Source of the DNA: CAZAQV01 sp964487255
GTDB taxonomy: Bacteria; Myxococcota_A; Polyangia; Polyangiales; CAZAQV01
DNA length: 64,000 nt
NCBI GenBank assembly: GCA_964487255.1
Contig: CAZAQV010000008.1
Location: 124,001 to 188,000 of the forward strand
Direction of reading: 5' to 3'
Shown here: piece after piece, positions 54,152 to 62,524 of the stretch
How the letters are laid out: every line of letters begins with the position of its first letter
Numbering within the stretch: the stretch's first letter is position 1
Position numbers and translations under genes: made by a program
Notes under the pieces: model-generated
What the model saw: only the letters and a program-made list of their open reading frames with translations
Told to the model about the DNA's origin: nothing
The model's database searches: none

Positions 54152-54769
54152 CTACTCGAAACTGGGGCCTAACACGTCAACGCACCGAGATGACATCGGC
54201 ACGCGCGTCGTTCTGACCGGCTTGTATGACCAGCGTTCACTCAGTTGCTGCTGATCGATCTCGACGGCGGGAGCAAGGCGGGGACTACGCTCGACCGTCG
54301 CATAGTTGACTGGACGTTCGACGCGCACCGGACAGGGGGCTTCTCGCACGAGTGCTTCGGCAACCGAGCCTAGAAACACTCGCTCGATTCCCTTTCGCCC
54401 GTGCGTGCCTACGACGATGCAATCCGCTTCGTAATCGGCCGCAGCCTGGATGAGTGCCTTCACGGGCGGGTCGAGCCGCACGTGTACGTAGATATTGATG
54501 CCATCCAACGGGCGATCCAGGTCGGATTGAGAGAGAATGTCGGCGATGCGGTCGGGGACCACGTCCAATGCAAAGTCATGCTTCTGGATCTGCGTGTAAC
54601 CTGGCAGGTGGTCGTCAGGCACCGAATCTACGGCGTGCACCAAGTGGATGTCTGCTGGTGCGGAAATCCAATCCCCGAGCGCGACTTTGAGCGCGTGGAT
54701 CGATACCGGTGAAAAATCGAAGCCGACGACGATCGAGCGCCTTCGGTCATTGCTTGCGTTAATGGTCAT
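54152..54769 (-). CDS. Universal stress protein (UspA family)
   Basis: 205 aa from ATG 54769, fixed by GGGAGG 6-11 bp upstream; the frame continues to 54946 but without a ribosome site. USP fold: IVVGFDFSPVSIHALKVAL at the first strand, and GTHGRKGIERVFLGSVAEAL giving the G-x2-G-x9-G ATP-binding pattern. The last 45 residues are a tail outside the USP fold. Divergent from the M23 gene, with 169 bp between starts. Confidence 0.88.
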   Translation of the reverse strand: MTINASNDRRRSIVVGFDFSPVSIHALKVALGDWISAPADIHLVHAVDSVPDDHLPGYTQIQKHDFALDVVPDRIADILSQSDLDRPLDGINIYVHVRLDPPVKALIQAAADYEADCIVVGTHGRKGIERVFLGSVAEALVREAPCPVRVERPVNYATVERSPRLAPAVEIDQQQLSERWSYKPVRTTRVPMSSRCVDVLGPSFE

Positions 54770-54938
54770 GACTACCTCCCCAGAGCGAGTCCTACGGTGG
54801 GACTCCCCCCGCCCTAAAGGGGAAGCAATGGTTGTGCCGATCCGCAAGAACTTGGAGGAATTCGATTGTCGCTCTTGTAGATTCGTGTGACGATCTAGTG
54901 GGCCTGGGGCATTTCGACACGCTAGGATCATAAGAGCG

Positions 54939-56429
54939 ATGGGCATTATGCAACGTTGGATAGCGCTTACAGTGGTTGCTGTAAGCTCTTTGGTGTTCGT
55001 AGGTGAGAGCCGTGCTCAACATGCAACGCGTGCCGCACCCGGCGGCTTTCGGGGCATCGAAGCTGTTCGTGGGGAGCGGCGCGTGACACCGCGTTGGAAG
55101 CGCAGGGCGAGAGGAGGAGTGCTCGTGGTTGACTCACGCGATGAGGCTGACGATCTTCCTGATGGTGCGCTCCGACCACGGCAGGTGCGAACGCTCGGCC
55201 TTCGTCCGATGCGACAGGGGTTGGTTGAACTAAGCGCCTGGCCAGCCGAGCCGAGTTCCCCTAACAAGTTGGACCGTGCGCGCTTCGCCAAAGCGTTAAC
55301 TGTGCTGTGTCCCCCTTGGTTGAACAAAAAAGTCGTCCACGAGCACGCTGAGAACATTGTCCGCTACAGCGAGCACTTTGGTGTTGACCCGATGTTGCTT
55401 GCGGCCCTGGTGTATCAACAGAGTCGATGCCAATCGGGGATGCGTAACTCGTATGGAATCGGCCTTGCGATGATCAACCCAAACATGCATCGTCGAGCCA
55501 TTCGTGACGGCGTCTACCGCTATGGGGTGCTCGCTGGCGAAACCTGGCAAGGCCAGCTGCTCAATGTTTCGCAATTTGAGTTTAACGAGAAGTCTCTCAT
55601 GAACGCGCGGGCCAACCTGTACTTTGCAGCGGCGTTCTTGAGCATTTTCAAAAAACAATGTTCTGATATCGATGCGGCGTTTGGTTCAGCCCCGCACCGC
55701 AGCCACATCTCCCACGCCATTTGGGGCGACCGCGTTCGAGGACCTGGGCCCGAGGATCGCATCCTGCTGGCACGCAGGCGCCTACTGCAATACTACAGCG
55801 CGGGCGCACCACCGCGAATGGGCCGGTTGGGCAATCTCGAACTTTACGTTCCGCTCGATGGCACTCCGCGCATGGTGACGAGCCAGTTCGGTGACGAACG
55901 CGATCATGGGGCTCGCTTACACCGAGGCGTCGACTTCCTATCCGAGCTCGGTGAGCCCGTGCGCGCTGTAGCTGCGGGCGTCGTCATCGAGGCTGGCGCT
56001 CAGTTTCGTCGTCGCGGGATTGTAAATATCGACCCCAAAACTACCCCTTTGATCCCTGCCGGTCGTTTCGGCCCTCAAGGTCTGTTGGTGCGTATTCAGC
56101 ACGCGGGTCAGGTCCAAACGCTTTATGCGCACCTCATCGCGTACAATGTTCGTGTGGGCCAGCGTGTCGAACGAGGACAGCTTTTGGGGTACGTCGGGCG
56201 AACCGGTATGAAGGAGTCGGACGCGCATTTACATTTCGGTCTCTTCAAGGACGGTGAGGCCGTGGACCCCGAGACGGTCATGGAGACTTCAGTGTTTCCT
56301 TTCGCGGAGACCTGGGGGGCCGGCTCATCGCGGCCGGAACGGGCTGATACGATGATGCGTGTACGACGCCGAAGACATCACTCGGTTCCGCGGGCAGGAC
56401 GAGTTCGACCCTTGAACCAAACGCGATAG
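54939..56429 (+). CDS. M23 peptidase with degenerate lytic-transglycosylase-like domain
   Basis: 496 aa with a signal peptide (to about residue 26). Residues about 120-290 resemble a soluble lytic transglycosylase (FGVDPMLLAALVYQQSRC, NSYGIGLAMINP), but the catalytic Glu of the QES motif is Gln161. Residues about 300-450 are an M23 metallopeptidase with ligands His328 and Asp332 (LHRGVDF) and His432 (DAHLHFGL), plus YAHL. Cell-wall remodelling is predicted; the first domain may bind rather than cut glycan. Its 3' end overlaps the convergent lipoprotein gene by 52 bp. Confidence 0.85.
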   Translation: MGIMQRWIALTVVAVSSLVFVGESRAQHATRAAPGGFRGIEAVRGERRVTPRWKRRARGGVLVVDSRDEADDLPDGALRPRQVRTLGLRPMRQGLVELSAWPAEPSSPNKLDRARFAKALTVLCPPWLNKKVVHEHAENIVRYSEHFGVDPMLLAALVYQQSRCQSGMRNSYGIGLAMINPNMHRRAIRDGVYRYGVLAGETWQGQLLNVSQFEFNEKSLMNARANLYFAAAFLSIFKKQCSDIDAAFGSAPHRSHISHAIWGDRVRGPGPEDRILLARRRLLQYYSAGAPPRMGRLGNLELYVPLDGTPRMVTSQFGDERDHGARLHRGVDFLSELGEPVRAVAAGVVIEAGAQFRRRGIVNIDPKTTPLIPAGRFGPQGLLVRIQHAGQVQTLYAHLIAYNVRVGQRVERGQLLGYVGRTGMKESDAHLHFGLFKDGEAVDPETVMETSVFPFAETWGAGSSRPERADTMMRVRRRRHHSVPRAGRVRPLNQTR

Positions 56430-58312
56430 CGCTTCATTCGTTCGCGCTGTTCGTTTGGGGCGTGACGCTTACAGGCGCTGTGTTCGGACGAGTCAGGTGG
56501 TGCGGCCCAACGGACCTCGATGCAGTCATTGGGGTTGTAGGCCATCTCGAGTTCACCCGCTCGCTGCACGATCTGCCACAGCGTGAGCCGTTGCTCCTTT
56601 CCATCACTACGTGTGTAGGAAATGCTCCGCTTTTCTAGCTCCTTGCGCAGGAATCCGCCGAGGTCGCTGACGACCTCCTTCAGCTTTTCCTGCTGCACGC
56701 CGAAGCGCGCAGGGTGCCTGCGAACTCGATCAATAAACCCCGTGACGGTGTCGAGCGAGATGAGTAGGCGCATGTCACGTGAAGGACTTGAGTAGTCTTC
56801 CCATGGGCCTGTCGTCTCGAAGACGGCGTGCCCGTGCGGCATGTCGATGGTGCCGTGTTCCTGGACATAGTCTTCGCCGTTCTGAACAGCCGTGACGCGG
56901 CGCTGCACGGACTCATCGAAAGCATCGATAAGTGCCAGCAGTCTCTTCTCGGGGTTGAGTGGCTCAGGGTTGATCAAGGCATCCATTCGGTCATAGAACT
57001 GGTCTCGCGTGATCTCATATTGTTCCAGACTAAACGAAGAGAAGCGCTGCCCGGTCTGCAGCGCCCCATTGTCGAGCGATTTGAGCTTCCCACGCTCTTC
57101 GGTGATGGGGCGAAAGTGTTTGAAACCGGCGCCAACGTGTGTCGTGTCCGGGTCGAAGAGAAACGATCCTCGCCAGAAGCGGCGCCGTCCCACCGTCCCA
57201 TCCGGTTGAGCTTCGGCAGCCATCAGAACGCCACTTTCGTCGGCCTGCTGCGGTACCCATTTCGTTAGTACCATCACGTGCCCGTAAGGGTCTGCGTACA
57301 CCGTGCCAGGCGACAGTGACGCGCGTTTGAGTGCAACCGGATAAAGGTCGCTCTGGTCGTCTTTGGGATGCGTGCGACCACTAGCGGAGTGAACACCCGG
57401 TCGAACAACGCGTTGCGCGAAGTGTTCGAAGGCGCCAGCATCGGAGCTTCGCTCGCGTGAGATGGTGTTGCCGCGAAGTGGGCCGCACGTCGGCGGTCTT
57501 CCGACAGCGCCCCTTGAGCACCAACGAAATCCAAAGGGCAGACCGAGTTTCCACGAGAAGTAGGCGCGCAACTGGTAGGGGAGGTCGGCGCAGTCGGGTT
57601 CGAGCGTCAGTGATTCGTCCTCGTTCTGGCCAAGGTAATCGTAGAGAAAGTTGCGGTCTTGATCGCGAACCAGATCGTGAAGGTTGGTCCAAGTCCGAGT
57701 GTCATCGACCGGATAGTCAAAGAGCGATTCAACGAAGAACGACCAGAGTGCTTCGTTCGGTTTGGACCAAGCTTGCGTATTCGCCCACACGGCCGTGTTT
57801 CCGCTACTCTTTGCCGAACCTTTGTTGCTGAGTCCAAACTGAGTGCAAGCGAGTACGTTGCCGTCTTTTCCCAAGGCAACCGTCAAGTGCTCAGCGCCAG
57901 GTGAATCGATTACAACCATCTTGGCGTGCGGTGGACCACCCAAGGTAAGCGTCGAGTCGGGCTTCACAGGCGTGCCATCGCCGCGCCAAACTTGCAGTGT
58001 GTGCTGCAATGGCTCCGAGTCGATCGTGGCGAGAACGCGTACCCGTTTGTTGATGCGCGGCACTTTCGGGGCAACGAAAAACCGAGTCGCGCTCTTACAC
58101 TCTTGACGCGTGGGCATCCGTTCGATGAGTCGGAGGGGCTTGGGCGTACGGTTGCGTTGGCTTTCGTGCAGGGCGCCACGAGTACCCGTTTTATGCGCGG
58201 AGGCTCGCGGAGGTTCTTTCGCATGTCGGGCTGGTTTTCCCGTGCCCTCTTTGGGGGCGTTACAGCCCAAAGAGGTAGCGAGGAGCGCAAGCGCGACGAG
58301 TGTCCGCATCAT
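56378..58312 (-). CDS. Lipoprotein with putative papain/transglutaminase-like domain
   Basis: 644 aa from ATG 58312 (or 58309); lipobox SLGC. Residues about 235-345 contain DCADLPYQLRAYFSW, with a Cys near residue 241, and DPYGHVMVLTKW, with a His near residue 344. A Cys followed by His in this arrangement suggests a papain/transglutaminase-like fold, but no family is certain. Likely periplasmic or surface exposed. It lies 44 bp downstream of the PYROXD2-type gene and overlaps the M23 gene by 52 bp. Confidence 0.65.
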   Translation of the reverse strand: MMRTLVALALLATSLGCNAPKEGTGKPARHAKEPPRASAHKTGTRGALHESQRNRTPKPLRLIERMPTRQECKSATRFFVAPKVPRINKRVRVLATIDSEPLQHTLQVWRGDGTPVKPDSTLTLGGPPHAKMVVIDSPGAEHLTVALGKDGNVLACTQFGLSNKGSAKSSGNTAVWANTQAWSKPNEALWSFFVESLFDYPVDDTRTWTNLHDLVRDQDRNFLYDYLGQNEDESLTLEPDCADLPYQLRAYFSWKLGLPFGFRWCSRGAVGRPPTCGPLRGNTISRERSSDAGAFEHFAQRVVRPGVHSASGRTHPKDDQSDLYPVALKRASLSPGTVYADPYGHVMVLTKWVPQQADESGVLMAAEAQPDGTVGRRRFWRGSFLFDPDTTHVGAGFKHFRPITEERGKLKSLDNGALQTGQRFSSFSLEQYEITRDQFYDRMDALINPEPLNPEKRLLALIDAFDESVQRRVTAVQNGEDYVQEHGTIDMPHGHAVFETTGPWEDYSSPSRDMRLLISLDTVTGFIDRVRRHPARFGVQQEKLKEVVSDLGGFLRKELEKRSISYTRSDGKEQRLTLWQIVQRAGELEMAYNPNDCIEVRWAAPPDSSEHSACKRHAPNEQRERMKRYRVWFKGRTRPARGTE

Positions 58313-58356
58313 GAGGACCCTAACGCGCCGGAATCGAAGCGGCCAGTTGTTGACTG

Positions 58357-59886
58357 TCAGCTCAAGTCTTTGGCGACCAAGTTCGCGGCGACGAAACCAG
58401 AAGCGCCGATCACCGAACCACCCGGGTGGCAACCTGCACTGCAAGCATAAAGTCCATTTAGCGGGAGGCGGAACGGGACACGCTCGTCGAAGCCGTAGCT
58501 GTTGTCGAGGTGGTGAATATGCCCTCGGTGAATGCCGAAGTGCTCTTCGATCTTAGGTGGTGTGAGGACAAACGTATCCACGACGGAACTACTCGTGCCG
58601 GGCGCAAACCGGTCGACGATTGAAAACAGGTGCTCGACGTAGCGACTTTCCTCGGTTGCCCAGTCCGAGTCTTCAAGCGTGTATGGCACCCACTGCACGA
58701 ATAGCGCTGCGGTGTGCCGGCCGACCTCGTCTTGGAGAGAGGGATCGACCGTGCTGTGGATGTACCATTCGATGGTCGGAAACTCGGGTAGCTTGCCCGC
58801 ACGAACGTCGAGCAGGGCGCGTTTGACGTCTTCGATCACCGTCTCCTCGGGCGGCAACAAGTGAATCGTTCCTTGGTATTGCCCCTGGTCGCCCGTCAGG
58901 CACGAAAACTGCGGCAAGCGATCGAGACAGAAGTTCACCTTCATGGTTGTGCCGTTGCGCTTCTTTGATTGCAGTTTCTGTACAAAGTCGCTGGGCAAAT
59001 CGATAAGTTCAAGCATGCTGAAGGGGTCGCTGCCAACTACGACAGCGCGTGCGCGCACTTCCCGGCCGTCTTGCAGGTGAACGCGATCGACGGTTTCGCC
59101 TGTTCCCTCGATTCGGCTTACGGCGGTATGTGTGAAGATCTTCGCGCCCGCGGCTTGGGCAGCGGCGGCAAAGCGTGTGGTGACAACGCCCATGCCGCCC
59201 TTACACACCATCCAGGTTCCGGCCGCGCCGGGCAATCGACACATGTTGTGAAGGAGGAAGTTCATTCCGGAACCAGGCGTATCCCACCCGCCATCGAGTC
59301 CGGTGAAACCGTCGGTGACCGCGTACATCGCTTTGAGCAAATCGCTCCTAAACTCGAAGCGTTCAAGATAGTCGCCGACGGTTCCCCGGCACAGGTTGAT
59401 AAAGGTTTCGCGTAGCGCTGGGCGCACGAACGCTTCCGCAGTCTCCTCGATGCTGCGTGGGGGTTGGAGCCAACTCGGAGCGACGTCTTCGCGAAGTTGT
59501 GCGATTTCCTCTTGAAGGCCTTGGTTTGCCTGCCAATCTTGAGCGGTAAAGAACTTTTCAAACTGAGCGCGCGTTGCATCTTCGTCGGAACCGAAGAGTA
59601 GGTAGCGGCCGTCCACGGTTGGTAAGAAGTAATGCGGATCGCGGCGAAGTAGCGGTAGCGACACGTCCATTTCTTTGAGCACCTCCGGCGGCATAGGGCC
59701 GAGAAGGTAGGCCCCAGTTGAAGCGCCGACACTCGGCGCTTTCGCAAAAGGGTACTCGGTCTTGGCGGCCCCACCGATTTGGCTACGCGACTCAAACACG
59801 CCCACCGAAAGGCCCCGACGAGCGAGCAGTGTCGCTGTGACAAGTGCGTTGTGTCCGGCCCCGATTATCACCACATCGAAGTTCAT
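58357..59886 (-). CDS. FAD-dependent oxidoreductase, PYROXD2/CrtI-like
   Basis: 509 aa. Dinucleotide-binding motif VVIIGAGHNALVTATLLARR at the N-terminus, then FESRSQIGGAAKTE. The GAGHNA variant with TGAYLLGPMPPEVL fits the PYROXD2 branch of phytoene-desaturase-like flavoproteins more than true carotenoid desaturases. No carotenoid genes adjoin. Cytoplasmic. It is followed by the lipoprotein gene on the same strand and is divergent from the channel gene. Confidence 0.85.
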   Translation of the reverse strand: MNFDVVIIGAGHNALVTATLLARRGLSVGVFESRSQIGGAAKTEYPFAKAPSVGASTGAYLLGPMPPEVLKEMDVSLPLLRRDPHYFLPTVDGRYLLFGSDEDATRAQFEKFFTAQDWQANQGLQEEIAQLREDVAPSWLQPPRSIEETAEAFVRPALRETFINLCRGTVGDYLERFEFRSDLLKAMYAVTDGFTGLDGGWDTPGSGMNFLLHNMCRLPGAAGTWMVCKGGMGVVTTRFAAAAQAAGAKIFTHTAVSRIEGTGETVDRVHLQDGREVRARAVVVGSDPFSMLELIDLPSDFVQKLQSKKRNGTTMKVNFCLDRLPQFSCLTGDQGQYQGTIHLLPPEETVIEDVKRALLDVRAGKLPEFPTIEWYIHSTVDPSLQDEVGRHTAALFVQWVPYTLEDSDWATEESRYVEHLFSIVDRFAPGTSSSVVDTFVLTPPKIEEHFGIHRGHIHHLDNSYGFDERVPFRLPLNGLYACSAGCHPGGSVIGASGFVAANLVAKDLS

Positions 59887-59989
59887 GCGTCCGAGTTAAC
59901 CCGAAACGGGCAGGGAAGACTAGAGCACATCTCAAAAGTGCGAGCAGTCATCGAGTCTACCCAGCGCTTCTGCTATAGATCGCTCCGCG

Positions 59990-62479
59990 ATGGAGCAGAT
60001 ACTGGGAGGCCGTGCGGTAAACTGGCTTTTGGCAGCCATCGTCGTGATCTCGGTTCTGCCGATACCCGGCATCGAGGACTTCTGGCCTTTTTTTGCAGGT
60101 GTGTTCCTTGTCGATATCAGTATCCGCATCTGGGTTGCACGAAGACGTAGCGGTTTCTCAAGATCTCAGCTGTGGTTTCTCGCGATCGACACCGCCGCGC
60201 TGCTGAGCTTCTTACCGTTCGAGAAGTGGTTGGGGGTCGGTCACACCGTCCTGATTGTGATGCGGTTGACTCGCCTTCTCGTCTTGGTGCGCTTCGTGCG
60301 TGGGGTGGCCGTCGACGTGTACCATGTCATTACGCGGCGTGCGCAGCTGCAGCAGTTTGCGTTGGTGACAGCCGCAGTTCTCTTCCTAGCTTTTCTGAGT
60401 GCGGTGCTGCTCGCGCAACTAGACATCGACCACGACTACGCGGTTGCGGAGCCGTCGTTCTGGGACCGAATGTGGTGGTCGTTTCGCCAGCTTGAAGACC
60501 CGGGCAACTTGGTGGAGAACCTTCGCGTCAATCCGTTGATTGCGATGCTCTCGTTAGCCCTGACCATCACGGGCGTCTTCATCATCTCATTCGTGATCGG
60601 TTTGGGTACCAACATCGTTGCACAAGTGGTGGAGGCTGAGCGCCGTCGTCCAGTGGACTATCAGGGGCACTCGCTTGTGGTCGGACCGATCCCAGAGAAC
60701 GAGAGCCTCGTGCGCGAGTTCGTCCGAATCTATGCGAAGAACGGTCGGTATCGTCGTTTTCCCGTGCGCGAGATGTGGGCGTGGCTCATGGAGCGCGGTC
60801 GAGGTCCGCGAAGGTTCTCCAAGCCGCGAATGGTCCTGCTCGGCGCAGAAGATGATGTGCCAGCCTACGTCTTCGACGCCGAGCTTCGCGGTGTCATCTA
60901 TCGTTCGGGCGATGCGTCACACCAGGAGGACCTCAATCTAGTCGCTGCAGAAGACGTGAAGCGAGCAATTTTTCTGGCTCAGCGCGGTGCTGGCTACGAT
61001 ACCGATGCGGTAACCGTTGCGGCACTGGGCGCTTTTCGCCGCCGCAATAAGCTTGCGCACGCATTCGTGGAGGTCGTGGAAAGTGACAACCGCCGAATTG
61101 TTTCGACCGTGGGCGGCGAGGGCACGTTTGCGCTCGATGTATCCCACTTTTTCGGTCTGTTTTTGTGCCATCACCTCGTCACTCCGGGGGCCGAGCCACT
61201 GTACCGGACACTGCTGTCGTGCGAAGGGAGCGAGTTTTACACGCATATTTACGTCGACGATGACGAGCGAGAGCTTCTGTCACGCAAAGCGGGGCGAGAG
61301 GTTTCCTTTGTCGACCTCGCGCGAGAGGTTTATCGGCGCCACCATGTCCTGCTCACCGGGGTGTTTGTCGGGGGACAACCTTGCCCGCGCACATCGAATC
61401 TTCTGGTGCCGCTCACAAAGTTGAGTCCTTGGATCAATCCGGTGGCCGATGACCCGAATGTCGTGATCAAGATTTCCGATACTGGCGGGATGATTGGAAT
61501 CGCTTCGACCTACGGGCCCATGCGCGAGGCATCGCGAGACGCACTCGCTCGGCTTGAAAAGACACCCGAGTCACCCGATGCAAACGAGGGCGTCTCAACG
61601 TGGGCCAAGCGTCTTTATTTCAACGCGCAGCCGGTCAAGCGCGTTGTCATCGTCGGTTTTTCTCCCGCGCTTGCATCGCTGGTTAAGGGACTCTGTCGCT
61701 TCGTTCCCAACGTCGAAGTGATCGCGGTTCTGAGCGCTCGCGGCGATGCACGAACTCCACTTCAGCAACGACTTGAGCTTTTGCAGCTACGAGAAGGTAT
61801 GCGGCTTGTGCCTGGGGAGCGCGTGCAGCTTGACCGAGGAGGTCACGCAACGGTTTACACCCACCAAGCGCCGGACTTGGCGCATTTTGCGATTCGCTGT
61901 CTGGCCAATCACGGTGCAGTGGATGCGGCGGTCTTTTTGGGTGACCCGGAGTCGGTCGATACCGATGCTCGGACGATGCTCCGCGCTTTGCGGTTTGCAG
62001 AAGCGCTGCGTGACGGAGAAGTGCCGCGCCACGAGTCGCTCCGGGTAATTGCGGAAATCGACTCCGATGCTGTCAGCGCTGCGCTTGAGGCGCGTTTCGT
62101 CGGCACCCAATGCGGTTTCGACAGCGACGGTGACGTCGAACTCACGTTGCTCGGTACACAGCGCCTCCGAAATTACTTCCTTGTCCATAGTGCTTTTGTA
62201 CCCGGCGTCACGGATATCTATGAGCGCATGTTGGACGAGCAGGGGCAAGAGATTGTTCGGCTGGATATTGCGGAGGGCGACAGCGTTGGTACGAGCGTGG
62301 GCTTCTGCGATCTCATGACGTCGCTCAGCGAACTTGGCGTGCTGCCGGTCGCCTTGGAGCTATCGACCGGGGAGGTGTTGCTCAACCCGCCGGTCAACCG
62401 ACGCTTTTCGCTCGATGAGATAAGCGCTCTTTTCGTTATCGCAGACAGCGCCAAGCTCGAAGAGCGCTTTGCGAGATGA
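59990..62479 (+). CDS. CASTOR/POLLUX-like ion channel with NAD-binding-type domains
   Basis: 829 aa. Four to five membrane helices (about 12-190), with an unusual pore region WDRMWWSFRQLEDPGNL before the last helix (IISFVIGLGTNIV). The long cytoplasmic part has two Rossmann-like units (HSLVVGPIPENESLVREFV and KRVVIVGFSPALASLVKG), as in the plant channels CASTOR and POLLUX/DMI1 and some bacterial relatives. Ion specificity cannot be read from sequence here, as the pore lacks the classical TVGYG filter. It likely senses a nucleotide or Ca2+ through these units. Confidence 0.82.
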   Translation: MEQILGGRAVNWLLAAIVVISVLPIPGIEDFWPFFAGVFLVDISIRIWVARRRSGFSRSQLWFLAIDTAALLSFLPFEKWLGVGHTVLIVMRLTRLLVLVRFVRGVAVDVYHVITRRAQLQQFALVTAAVLFLAFLSAVLLAQLDIDHDYAVAEPSFWDRMWWSFRQLEDPGNLVENLRVNPLIAMLSLALTITGVFIISFVIGLGTNIVAQVVEAERRRPVDYQGHSLVVGPIPENESLVREFVRIYAKNGRYRRFPVREMWAWLMERGRGPRRFSKPRMVLLGAEDDVPAYVFDAELRGVIYRSGDASHQEDLNLVAAEDVKRAIFLAQRGAGYDTDAVTVAALGAFRRRNKLAHAFVEVVESDNRRIVSTVGGEGTFALDVSHFFGLFLCHHLVTPGAEPLYRTLLSCEGSEFYTHIYVDDDERELLSRKAGREVSFVDLAREVYRRHHVLLTGVFVGGQPCPRTSNLLVPLTKLSPWINPVADDPNVVIKISDTGGMIGIASTYGPMREASRDALARLEKTPESPDANEGVSTWAKRLYFNAQPVKRVVIVGFSPALASLVKGLCRFVPNVEVIAVLSARGDARTPLQQRLELLQLREGMRLVPGERVQLDRGGHATVYTHQAPDLAHFAIRCLANHGAVDAAVFLGDPESVDTDARTMLRALRFAEALRDGEVPRHESLRVIAEIDSDAVSAALEARFVGTQCGFDSDGDVELTLLGTQRLRNYFLVHSAFVPGVTDIYERMLDEQGQEIVRLDIAEGDSVGTSVGFCDLMTSLSELGVLPVALELSTGEVLLNPPVNRRFSLDEISALFVIADSAKLEERFAR

Positions 62480-62524
62480 CGACGTCGACGGAGCTTCTTC
62501 ATCCGAGGTTCCATTGCATCGCGA

